Part shown: positions 45,288 to 53,364 of the stretch, one piece after another | How the letters are laid out: every line of letters starts with the position of its first letter | Numbering within the stretch: the first letter of the stretch is position 1 | Source: JAGVPT01 sp049578505 | GTDB lineage: Bacteria; Bacteroidota; Ignavibacteria; UBA10030; UBA8401 | Assembly (NCBI GenBank): GCA_049578505.1 | Contig: JBAUMC010000134.1 | Span: 12,771-76,770, forward strand | Length of the DNA stretch: 64,000 nucleotides | Reading direction: 5' to 3' | The notes under the pieces: model-generated | What the model was told of the DNA's origin: nothing | Database searches by the model: none | What the model saw: only the letters and a program-made list of their open reading frames with translations | Made by a program: the position numbers and the translations under genes

Positions 45288-45574
45288 GATTTACTCTCCG
45301 CGTACGTTGATACCTTGCGCATAAAGCGCAGACTTTATCATACCAGCAATGTAATTCTTTGAAAGAAAAGTGTTGTGGCAGAACGCACTCTTGCTCTCCA
45401 AAAGCATCCCGCCTCTCATAGGTATATTGAACAATCTTCGTGCCCAAAAAACCACACAAATCACATCACAAAGACGTCGAATTTAAGGCTTTTGAAGTAA
45501 TCTCTAACTGAGGGCCGGATGATCGGTATTTTTGTTAGAGTAAAAATGACTTCGAATCTTAGAGGGAGGACGCC

Positions 45575-47362
45575 CTATTCATCTTCAACGGTCGTGGATA
45601 TTACTTCTTCAAGCGTAGTAATCCCTTCCATCATTCGCTCCATACCCGATCGACGGAGAGTCCACATTCCATCTTTGGCTGCCTGCTCGCGAATCGCGTT
45701 CTCATCGATTTTCTCTCCTGCGTTCAGAATAATATCCTTTATAGCTTTCGAGAAATAGAGCGCTTCATGAATCGCCGCTCGGCCTTTGTACCCGCCGTTG
45801 CATTTGTCGCATCCCGCTGCTTTATAGAACTTGTGAGCGTGCAGCTCTTCTTCGGTGAAACCGAACTTTAACATATCGGGCCAATCTTCCTGACCAACTT
45901 CCTGCTTACAGATCTTGCAGAGTGTTCTGATCAAGCGTTGGGCGACGATGACATTAATAGCGTACGCTAGAAGGAATGGTTCGATTCCCATCTTGTACAA
46001 CCGCGCGATTGCGCTGGGTGCGTCGTTTGTATGGAGCGTTGAGAAGACAAGGTGCCCTGTATTCGCCATCTTGACTGCTGTCTCGGCAGTCACTTTATCA
46101 CGCATTTCGCCGACGAGCACGATATCCGGATCGTGGCGCAAGATACCTCTGATTGATTGTTCGAAGGACATCTTCGGACCGATCTTTAACTGGCGCGCCC
46201 CCTTAATGATGTACTCGACCGGTTCCTCTATGGTCAGCACATTCACTGTCGGGTCAATGACCTGATATAACGCGGCAATCAAGGTCGTCGATTTTCCGGA
46301 ACCGGTCGGTCCCGTAAGAATAATGATACCCTGCGGCTTCCTGATCGCCTTATCGAAGAACGCTCGAGCGGGACCCTGTAATCCTAGTTTATTGAGGTCA
46401 GTGATTACTTTGCGATCGTCCAGCACGCGGATGACGACACTTTCGAATTTATGCTTGAACTCCGTCGTCACAATCGGCATGATTGAAACGCGGAATCTCA
46501 ATTGATGGCCGTCGATAACACGCTGGATAAATCCGTCCTGAGACATCTCGCGTTCAAACCGGTCGACATTTTTTGTTCTGTCTTTGACCACCGCCAGCAC
46601 CGCTTCGGGCAACGTGTTCTCTTGGCGATGCCAGACTTGAAGGTTGCCATCTACTCGGAACAAAAAATTTGTTACGTTACCTTCGGAGGGAACAATGTGA
46701 ATATCGCTCACATCTCTACGAACGGCTTCGACGATGCATCCCTCGATCAGATTGGCAAGCGCGCTCTTGCTGATTTCTGCTTCGAGTGCTTCTTCATCAA
46801 CCGTAGCATCATCCTGACTACTGTCGACGGTGATCTGATTGTCCTCCAGCAGCTTTAGAAATTCATTCTGCGGGGGTATCACTTGCTCAAGCAGGTTTTG
46901 CAGCTCTTTCAACCGAACATAGGTCACTTCGTATTTTTTCGCGTTAAAATTTCTTGCGATAATGGGGATGTTCCTGTCGGTCGGGTCGGTGCAGACAATG
47001 ATAAGCTTATCCGGTTGCTTCTCGTCAAATTTCAACGGCAGCATCTTCGATTGGATCAGCATGTCGCGATGCGATTCCTGCAAGCCATCGACAAGTTTTC
47101 GAATAAACTCGATGCGTGTTTTATCTACGGCTTCATCTGCAAGATAGATTTCGCGAAAAGCGTAGAGGTTCGCTACCTCGCGAAACACTGCATCGTGGTC
47201 CGCGTTGAACTCGCTGACCAGAATCTGTCCAAGGTTGCGGCGCTCTTTCTTGTTGGACTCCGATTCCTTGACCCTTAGAGATTTTTCCAGGGTCTCATAA
47301 TCGATAATCCCCTTTTTCAAAAGCGTATAGCCGATCTTATCAGTTATATCTACATCGGGCAT
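45575..47362 (-). CDS. pilB: PilB/GspE-like ATPase (pilus assembly)
   Basis: Encodes 595 residues. The N-terminal T2SSE_N-type domain covers about the first 160 residues (IGYTLLKKGIIDYETLEKSL). The catalytic core has Walker A GPTGSGKSTTLIAAL (near 345), HDPDIVLVGEMRDKVTAETA (near 420) and LVFSTLHTNDAPSAIARL. The zinc site of PilB-type enzymes is present as CKIC and CDKC near residues 500-540. It should power pilus extension from the cytosolic face. pilC starts upstream of it, ending 25 bases before this start, so pilC and pilB are co-transcribed. Confidence 0.93.
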   Translation of the reverse strand: MPDVDITDKIGYTLLKKGIIDYETLEKSLRVKESESNKKERRNLGQILVSEFNADHDAVFREVANLYAFREIYLADEAVDKTRIEFIRKLVDGLQESHRDMLIQSKMLPLKFDEKQPDKLIIVCTDPTDRNIPIIARNFNAKKYEVTYVRLKELQNLLEQVIPPQNEFLKLLEDNQITVDSSQDDATVDEEALEAEISKSALANLIEGCIVEAVRRDVSDIHIVPSEGNVTNFLFRVDGNLQVWHRQENTLPEAVLAVVKDRTKNVDRFEREMSQDGFIQRVIDGHQLRFRVSIMPIVTTEFKHKFESVVIRVLDDRKVITDLNKLGLQGPARAFFDKAIRKPQGIIILTGPTGSGKSTTLIAALYQVIDPTVNVLTIEEPVEYIIKGARQLKIGPKMSFEQSIRGILRHDPDIVLVGEMRDKVTAETAVKMANTGHLVFSTLHTNDAPSAIARLYKMGIEPFLLAYAINVIVAQRLIRTLCKICKQEVGQEDWPDMLKFGFTEEELHAHKFYKAAGCDKCNGGYKGRAAIHEALYFSKAIKDIILNAGEKIDENAIREQAAKDGMWTLRRSGMERMMEGITTLEEVISTTVEDE

Positions 47363-47387
47363 GGTATGATCTTCCTTCCCTCAAAAT

Positions 47388-48770
47388 TTAAATGAAGGAG
47401 CGAAACATGTAAACGACATGAATGAGAAGCCCGCCTCCTCCCGGTGGCTTCGGCTTTATCGTCGCCGTTTCGGACGACACCAGTGTTAATCCCGTCAAAA
47501 CGACCATGATGATCATCGAGATAACGAGCTGAATCAAATCGATCGCATTCCTCATTCGGTAGCCGGTTTCTTTTTCATAGTAATCTGCAAGCTGGAGGGC
47601 GGTGTTCTTCACCGTTCCTGTTTCAGCGCCGGAATGAAAACGCGAAATCGCGGTCTTCGTAAATACTCCTGTCGCCTCAAACGCCTCGGTGATATTCATT
47701 CCTTTTTCAACCATCAGGGGCAGCGCAATCGTTTTGATCTGGGCTTCCATGTACTTATTGCCGCATGCTTCGGCCGCCATTTTAATAACTTCAATGTTCT
47801 CACCCGATCCGCTGTAGAGCGCGTAAAACACCCGACAGAATATCTCGATGCTTGTCTTGTGCAACAGGTCTCCCATCGCAGGAACCTTCCACAAGTATTG
47901 ATCGAGGAAGTATCTTCCCCTCTCGGTTGTCGCAAATCGCAAAAATGCAAGGATCGGAATTATGAAGGCGAGCATGATATAGAGAATGTTATCGACGATG
48001 AAGTCGCTCATCTTCAGCGTTGCCTTCGTCATCGGCGGCAATTCGATCTTGAATTTAACGAACAAGCTCGCGGTAGCGGGGAAAATGTAGGCGACATAAT
48101 ATCCGACAGCGAAAAACAGGATCACAAGCGTTACGATCGGCATGATCAGTGCGCTCTTCAAATTCTTTTTGAATTCCGCATTTCGCTCAAGGAATTTCGC
48201 CGTGCTTTCATAAATTTCTCCCATGTTCCCGCTCTTCGAGGCGAGGCCAAGCATGTGGGCGGCAAATTTCCCTAATTCCTTTTCGTGCTTGATGAAGGCT
48301 TTTTCACTGTCTTTCCCTTGTTTCAATTCCTGGTTGATATCGCGGACACACTCCCGAAGGTTCTTGTTTGGTATGTCGTTGATGAGGAGTTGCATCATCT
48401 CATTGAAAGGAAGTTTTTGTCTTATCAAGTCAGCGCTCACGCGGACAAACGACACAACTTCCGTTAACGGTACGGCCCCAGCCTTGTCAAAAAGCTTTTT
48501 GCGAACATAAAGTACCTGATATCCCATCTTGGAGAGGGCATCCTGTACTTCTTGTTTGGTAAATGCCTTTTGCTCCCCGTCTACTTTTTCCTCTCCCTTT
48601 TTAACTCTGTAGAGAAACGTGGATCGTACGCGTACGCCCGTCAACCTAAACTTCCGTTCGCGGGCCATTTGACCTGCACGCTCTTTGGCGAGCTTCAACG
48701 TCTCCGCGTTGATAATTCCCTGGATCGGTTTGCCCGCCATGGAAAGCCCCTCAATTCGAAACTCCGGCAT
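47388..48770 (-). CDS. pilC: PilC/GspF-like inner-membrane platform protein
   Basis: Encodes 460 residues. It has two T2SSF-type helical domains: one near 120-230 (ELGKFAAHMLGLASKSGNMGE and FLERNAEFKKNLKSALIMPI, split here) and a second near 320-410 (IEIFCRVFYALYSGSGENIE; FHSGAETGTVKNTALQLADYYE). Transmembrane segments flank the second domain, at ~207-228, ~255-280 and ~415-440. It is the platform that PilB rotates to insert pilin subunits. The N-terminal 75 residues (MPEFRIEGLSMAGKPIQGII) are a cytosolic extension typical of the family. It lies upstream of pilB. Confidence 0.9.
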   Translation of the reverse strand: MPEFRIEGLSMAGKPIQGIINAETLKLAKERAGQMARERKFRLTGVRVRSTFLYRVKKGEEKVDGEQKAFTKQEVQDALSKMGYQVLYVRKKLFDKAGAVPLTEVVSFVRVSADLIRQKLPFNEMMQLLINDIPNKNLRECVRDINQELKQGKDSEKAFIKHEKELGKFAAHMLGLASKSGNMGEIYESTAKFLERNAEFKKNLKSALIMPIVTLVILFFAVGYYVAYIFPATASLFVKFKIELPPMTKATLKMSDFIVDNILYIMLAFIIPILAFLRFATTERGRYFLDQYLWKVPAMGDLLHKTSIEIFCRVFYALYSGSGENIEVIKMAAEACGNKYMEAQIKTIALPLMVEKGMNITEAFEATGVFTKTAISRFHSGAETGTVKNTALQLADYYEKETGYRMRNAIDLIQLVISMIIMVVLTGLTLVSSETATIKPKPPGGGGLLIHVVYMFRSFI

Positions 48771-49114
48771 AGTATTTACCCTTTTGCGAAGCTCATTCCA
48801 TCGTGAATACAGAACGTCGAATAACGCCTGCTATAGTTTCCTACATTGAGAAGATACAATCGACGAGAACAAAAATCAACTATTGCTGGTATCGCATGAT
48901 AAATAGAGACTACTTCCTGGTCCGCTCTTTGGCTTAGGAAGTTAAAATAGTAAATAATCTTCTTAAAGATTCCCCACTCATTGTGATTGCTACCGTTCTT
49001 TACTTTAGACTCCGATATGGACGTTTAATGGACAAGAGGGAAAAAGGCGTTGATGATCTCCGCGCATCGTCAAAAAATTTCCGAGGATACGTGCAAGATT
49101 AGGATGGGATGAAA
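48771..49114. other. Gene-free 344-base region between a pilin gene and pilC
   Basis: No frame above 60 codons with coding character and no clear terminator was seen. It is AT-rich, especially around 48880-48990. It lies downstream of the 49115-49528 pilin-like gene and upstream of pilC on the minus strand, so it should hold the pilC promoter. Nothing else can be supported. Confidence 0.5.
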
Positions 49115-49528
49115 TTAATTAATTTTTGTCAGGTTTTGGGCCAAGTTTAAAACAGTCATGTCGTACGTCGCATATGTTCCATCTTCCATCACGACCTTTC
49201 CCACACCATGAATAACAACTTGAGTTGCCGTTCCATCTGAGCCGATCGTGTAAGTGCCGTTGGCGTTGTTTGTAAACGCAGTGCCAGCTAACATGCCGAT
49301 GCCGCGAGCGTCAGCCGTCAAGCCAACGAAGGACTTGTTCCCTCCACCAAGTGTGCTCGGCCTGGTATAATAATGCTGAGCTTTAGAAGCAAGCGTTTTC
49401 AAATCAGCAATTACTAAGGCTCGGTTATGGTCGACAGCATTATCCTGAAACATTCCAATGCCTACGACTACGGCGACGCCTACAATGATCAACCCGAGTA
49501 TAGCAAGAAGTAGCTGTTGCTGTCCCAT
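49115..49528 (-). CDS. Pilin-like protein with Met-Gly N-terminus, divergent paralogue
   Basis: Encodes 137 residues, the same length as the three genes upstream and clearly homologous. It starts MGQQQLLLAILGLIIVGVAV. An in-frame TAA lies two codons upstream of the ATG. It has the shared core TADLKTLASKAQHYYTRPSTL-like helix-to-loop region (near 41-60, shown in part) and the GTYTIGSDGTATQVVIHGVGK strands (near 90), but differs at many positions from the other three. No strong ribosome site precedes it, unlike them. A terminator lies between this gene and its upstream paralogues, so it is transcribed apart. Confidence 0.8.
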   Translation of the reverse strand: MGQQQLLLAILGLIIVGVAVVVGIGMFQDNAVDHNRALVIADLKTLASKAQHYYTRPSTLGGGNKSFVGLTADARGIGMLAGTAFTNNANGTYTIGSDGTATQVVIHGVGKVVMEDGTYATYDMTVLNLAQNLTKIN

Positions 49529-49908
49529 AATTAGTTAAGTCACTTTAGTGAATTTGGCTAAATCCCTACACCCCCCTTCGGGCTAGAAAATACATCTAAC
49601 ACTATTAAAAATCAAGAGATTACAAGTTTGAGTAATGAACTGCTTTTAAAAACGGTCAGAACCAGTTTCTCCAGGTGAAAAGCCCATTATTAATAAGGTT
49701 GGTCTGGATCTTATACTAGTGAAAAGTATACAATCCTTAGCTACTTTCCATACGGGAGAACACGTATTCTACAAATATACGGTATTATACGCGCCACCTG
49801 ACGTCAATTTACGAAATGCCTTCTCACGTGGGATCCCCGAAGGAGAAATCTGTATTGCTGTTTGCCCACCCCTTCGCTCTTTGGTAATCGCCATACCAAA
49901 ATAGTAAA
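49529..49908. other. Gene-free region upstream of the divergent pilin gene
   Basis: This is an AT-rich 380-base stretch between the pilin terminator and the 49528 start codon. Frames inside (such as 49719-49904 on the plus strand) show no domain or ribosome site. It should contain the promoter for the 49115-49528 gene. No recognisable regulatory motif was seen. Confidence 0.45.
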
Positions 49909-49940
49909 GCAGGCATGCTATGTAAACATGGCATGCCTGC
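49909..49940 (-). terminator. Strong hairpin terminator after the three-pilin cluster
   Basis: A 14-bp stem, GCAGGCATGCTATG against CATGGCATGCCTGC with one G-T pair and loop TAAA, lies about 20 bases past the stop codon at 49962. In the minus direction TTTACTATTTTGG follows. This is one of the strongest hairpins in the window and probably ends the transcript of the three near-identical pilin genes. Confidence 0.75.
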
Positions 49941-49961
49941 CTGCCAAAAATGACCGAGTAA

Positions 49962-50375
49962 CTAGTTGAGTTTCGTCGGTGTCTGGGTCTGTGAAGTCAC
50001 TGCCATATCGTACGATGGGAATGTCCCGTCGCTCAATGCTGTAGTTCCTACACCATGCAGGATAACTGTCGTTGCAGTTCCCGCAGTCTTAATTGTGTAT
50101 ACACCGTTCGCATTACTGGTAAATGCAGTGGACGCAAGCAATGCTAACCCAGTCGCATCCGCCGTAAGGCCCACAAATGAATTTCCGCCTCCGCCAAGTG
50201 TGGTAGGCTTTGCATAATATTGCTGCGCTTTGGCCGACAATGTCGTCAGGTCCGCGATCACGGCACTGCGGTTTTGATCGACCGCGTTATCCTGGAACAT
50301 TGTGATACCGACTGCTACTGCGATACCGACAATGATAACGCCCAAGATGATCAGAAGAAGTTGCTGCTGTCCCAT
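49962..50375 (-). CDS. Pilin-like protein with Met-Gly N-terminus (paralogue 3)
   Basis: Encodes 137 residues, starting MGQQQLLLIILGVIIVGIAV. Immediately upstream of the ATG is an in-frame TAG, and AGGAGG lies five bases ahead of it, so the start is certain. The hydrophobic helix at residues ~5-22 has Gly/Val/Ile/Ala composition like type IV pilins but no Glu at position 5. The mature part holds a helical region (AVIADLTTLSAKAQQYYAK) and then strands. It differs from the 50439 paralogue at about nine residues. The terminator lies 20 bases downstream. Confidence 0.85.
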   Translation of the reverse strand: MGQQQLLLIILGVIIVGIAVAVGITMFQDNAVDQNRSAVIADLTTLSAKAQQYYAKPTTLGGGGNSFVGLTADATGLALLASTAFTSNANGVYTIKTAGTATTVILHGVGTTALSDGTFPSYDMAVTSQTQTPTKLN

Positions 50376-50438
50376 CTAAACCTCCTACAAAGATTGATTG
50401 AGAGAAAAGTTGACTATGTTAATTGCGCAAAACGAACG

Positions 50439-50852
50439 TTAATTAAGTTTTGACGGTGTTTGGGTCTGCGAGGTAACCGTCATATCATACGATGGGAATG
50501 TCCCGTCGCTCAGAGCGGTCTTTCCAACACCATGCAGAACTACTGTCGTGGCAGTTCCTGCCGTCTTAACAGTATATGTACCGTTGGCGTTATCTGTAAA
50601 CGCCGTAGAAGCTAAAATTCCCAGACCAGTTGCGTCTGCTGTAAGGCCGACGAATGAATTTCCGCCTCCGCCAAGTGTAGTAGGCTTTGCATAATATTGC
50701 TGCGCCTTCGCTGACAACGTCGTTAAATCCGCGATCACTGCACTGCGATTCTGATCAACCGCATTATCTTGAAACATTGTGATACCGACAGCCACTGCGA
50801 TACCGACAATGATTACGCCCAAGATGATCAGAAGAAGTTGTTGCTGTCCCAT
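50439..50852 (-). CDS. Pilin-like protein with Met-Gly N-terminus (paralogue 2)
   Basis: Encodes 137 residues with N-terminus MGQQQLLLIILGVIIVGIAV. A TAG stop lies in frame three codons upstream of the ATG, and AGGAGG forms a strong ribosome site. It differs from the 50884 paralogue at only three residues, yet the two genes differ at dozens of silent positions, which indicates selection on protein sequence rather than very recent duplication. It is likely a major pilin subunit. It sits between its two closest paralogues. Confidence 0.85.
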   Translation of the reverse strand: MGQQQLLLIILGVIIVGIAVAVGITMFQDNAVDQNRSAVIADLTTLSAKAQQYYAKPTTLGGGGNSFVGLTADATGLGILASTAFTDNANGTYTVKTAGTATTVVLHGVGKTALSDGTFPSYDMTVTSQTQTPSKLN

Positions 50853-50883
50853 TGAAACCTCCTAGTATATTGTTTAAGAATGA

Positions 50884-51297
50884 TTAATTGAGTTTTGAAG
50901 GTGTTTGAGTCTGCTGAGTTACTGTCATATCATACGATGGGAAAGTCCCGTCGCTCAAAGCTGTCTTGCCAACACCATGCAGAACCACTGACGTTGCGGT
51001 TCCAGCCGTTTTAACAGTATAGGTGCCGTTAGCGTTATCTGTAAACGCCGTAGAAGCTAAAATGCCCAGGCCTGTTGCGTCTGCCGTAAGGCCGACGAAT
51101 GAATTTCCGCCTCCGCCAAGTGTAGTCGGCTTAGCGTAAAATTGCTGTGCCTTAGCTGACAAAGTTGTTAAATCTGCTATCACTGCGCTTCGATTTTGGT
51201 CGACTGCGTTGTCCTGGAACATTGTGATACCGACTGCTACTGCGATACCGACGATAATAACGCCCAGGATGATCAGAAGAAGCTGTTGCTGTCCCAT
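50884..51297 (-). CDS. Pilin-like protein with Met-Gly N-terminus (paralogue 1, first gene)
   Basis: Encodes 137 residues, starting MGQQQLLLIILGVIIVGIAV. AAAGGAG is placed seven bases upstream of the ATG, and an in-frame TAG is met eleven codons upstream with no other usable start between. The pilin-like helix is at residues ~5-22, followed by an amphipathic helix (~35-53), a Gly-rich loop TTLGGGGNSF and a beta-rich C-terminus ending TPSKLN. It is the first of the pilin genes, so the promoter must lie in the gene-free stretch to its right. Confidence 0.85.
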   Translation of the reverse strand: MGQQQLLLIILGVIIVGIAVAVGITMFQDNAVDQNRSAVIADLTTLSAKAQQFYAKPTTLGGGGNSFVGLTADATGLGILASTAFTDNANGTYTVKTAGTATSVVLHGVGKTALSDGTFPSYDMTVTQQTQTPSKLN

Positions 51298-52080
51298 AAT
51301 ATACTCCTTTCGAGTAGAAGAATAGTTCTATTTTTGCTTAAGTGGCTGAGCTAGGAGGTGATGGTGTTTTCATTCACGTGTCCTACATTCTTCACTTAGC
51401 ATGCCAAACCATAATCAGCCGAATTTCCAAATATTTGAGCAATTATATATTTTATGTGGAATTTTTTACCGGTAACAGGTAAATCTTACCTGGCGAAAAG
51501 GGACTTCTGTAAACGCCTAGCAGTGCCCTTATTTGAATGGGTTGCACCTAAAATGCTTTGGACCCTCATCCCGATATCGCCGCTTTTTGGGATGAAAAAG
51601 AGTCTATGTAGCGAGAGTGTGAGATATTGCACAAGGTATCCTTCTTCCTCCCGCTTATGGATGGATTCATTCGGCATGAAATTCTTCAATGATTTTGATT
51701 ATCCGCTCAGATTAGTTCACTAACAACCTCACAAGTAGCTTGTGGTGTAGGCAGAATAATAATTAGCAGTCATTGATTCGGCCGTAAAAATGAAGTTTGT
51801 GAGTATCAAGAAGATCAGAGGAATGTCTGGCCCATCAATCCCAAACATTGTTCAGCCAAAGTGGATTTCTAATTTCAATTAATACGGAACTGGCGATATG
51901 GTTTTAGGCTACAATTTTTCCGCGGGGATTTCCCAGAATGAAATTCAATTTCGAATTCGGGAAAAAACGAAATTGGCATTTATCGGCATGTTGTATGATG
52001 CAATAGGTCTCGGCTCAAAGCAAGACGCTCCGTACATCTCGCGCAGTTGTATTTAAGACAAATTCTCTTAGATTTGCGCT
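51298..52080. other. Gene-free 783-base divergent region between pilin genes and glycosyltransferase-like operon
   Basis: The longest gap in the window, between the first pilin gene (minus) and the 52081 gene (plus), so it must hold two promoters. A perfect 7+7 palindrome CAGGTAA-ATC-TTACCTG lies at 51476-51492. A very AT-rich block (AATTATATATTTTATG) is just to its left. A plus-strand 89-codon frame (51454-51723) has no domain or signal and is not called. No RNA gene was recognised. Confidence 0.5.
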
Positions 52081-53364
52081 ATGATTGAAACGCGATTTTC
52101 GAGATTCCTAGCGGGGAAGCAATATCAACTGGTTATATCGTCGGTCATTGCCGCCTCTCTCATCATCCATACTCCCGCCCAATTCGTCCAAACCTGGTTA
52201 CTGAAATCGACGAGTATTCCCGGTGCGGCAGCGTTCAATAACACTCAGTTCTTTTTCACGCTAAACATAGTTCGCGGGCTTATCTTTTTTCTTTCAATAG
52301 GGTTCCTTCTGTATACTTTTGTACGTCCAGTGACAGATTTTTTTTCATCACGCAAAGGGGAGCTTCAGATAGGAAAAATTTTTCAAAATTCTCTTGTTGT
52401 CTTTTTTATTACCGGCATATTGGTAATACCTGTGAAACTCGGGATCATGGGAGTTGGTTATGGGCAAATGTGCATCGATCCATTCAATTTTTATGACGCC
52501 ACTAATCAAATTTATCAGCGCCTTCTGATGCCGGCGCTAGCCTATTTCATGCAGTTTAAAGGTCCTCTTCTGTTTTATTTCTTCAGCCTCCTTGTTACGT
52601 TTACTTTGATTTTTTTCACTCTCCTTTTTTTTGAGGTGAATAATATCCGCACTACCTTATTAGAAAATATTTCTCTTGCAGGCACGACGTACATTATTAC
52701 TCAATTTCAATCGCCGGGATATACCGAACAACTATCATTACTCATCGCCCTCATTGTGTTGATCGTCCCGATGGGAACACTTCCAAAAATAGCCGCCGTC
52801 TCGCTCGGCCTCTTTGCGCATGAAGTAAGCGTTCTATTATTTGTCGCAGTAGCGTGGCTCTATTTTTCAAAGGAGGAAAAAACATGGGTCGGCCTAATCA
52901 TTCTCGTGTATGTCGTATTCTGGATCATGAGTTTTGGGTTTGATCTTCGAGAGCTTTTTGTCGTGAGAACAGTCGGCGGGCATTCTGGTATTGGCTGGCT
53001 GGCCGAACATCCACTGAGAGAATTGAGCGGAATAGCGGCTTCCTACAAACTTCTCTGGATGGCATTTGGTATTGCACTATTCCGGCATTCCGCGGAACTG
53101 AAACGGTTGATTTTGCTTATAATGCCGGGATTAGCTGCAACAATATTTGCCGTCGACACCACCCGCTTGATGGCGTTCGCATTCCTAGCCATCCTTCTTG
53201 CGCTGGTTTATGTAAAAAAATATGCATTGATCTCCGAAAGAGGCCTCCAACTTCTTTTCGGCATCAACCTTTGCCTCCCCTCCATCTATATAGGATTGAA
53301 TTCAGGGCTGGTTTATTTTGACGGCTTATACCAATTGCTCTACCGGGGATACCTATTCCGATGA
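52081..53364 (+). CDS. Polytopic membrane protein of unknown function
   Basis: Encodes 427 residues with about ten hydrophobic segments, starting near residue 15 and continuing to the end. There is a charged short N-terminus (MIETRFSRFLAGK). The sequence is rich in Phe and Leu; I do not recognise a specific family, though EpsG-like or other polysaccharide/lipid-linked polytopic proteins are possible. Its stop overlaps the next gene's start by ATGA, so it is translationally coupled to the first TMTC-like gene and probably works with those two. Confidence 0.75.
   Translation: MIETRFSRFLAGKQYQLVISSVIAASLIIHTPAQFVQTWLLKSTSIPGAAAFNNTQFFFTLNIVRGLIFFLSIGFLLYTFVRPVTDFFSSRKGELQIGKIFQNSLVVFFITGILVIPVKLGIMGVGYGQMCIDPFNFYDATNQIYQRLLMPALAYFMQFKGPLLFYFFSLLVTFTLIFFTLLFFEVNNIRTTLLENISLAGTTYIITQFQSPGYTEQLSLLIALIVLIVPMGTLPKIAAVSLGLFAHEVSVLLFVAVAWLYFSKEEKTWVGLIILVYVVFWIMSFGFDLRELFVVRTVGGHSGIGWLAEHPLRELSGIAASYKLLWMAFGIALFRHSAELKRLILLIMPGLAATIFAVDTTRLMAFAFLAILLALVYVKKYALISERGLQLLFGINLCLPSIYIGLNSGLVYFDGLYQLLYRGYLFR

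Noticed and set aside
47634..48275. Plus-strand frame of 213 codons
   Set aside because: Antisense to pilC.
37369..48770. Reading the cluster as a type II secretion system
   Set aside because: A PilT-like retraction ATPase, PilM/N/O/P-type alignment proteins and major pilin paralogues fit a type IV pilus better; no GspC or other T2SS-specific gene was seen.
49115..51297. Tandem repeats resembling an array
   Set aside because: They are four complete pilin genes with separate start and stop codons, not CRISPR repeats or spacers.
51454..51723. Plus-strand frame of 89 codons in the large gap
   Set aside because: No domain, no signal and no ribosome site; composition looks non-coding.
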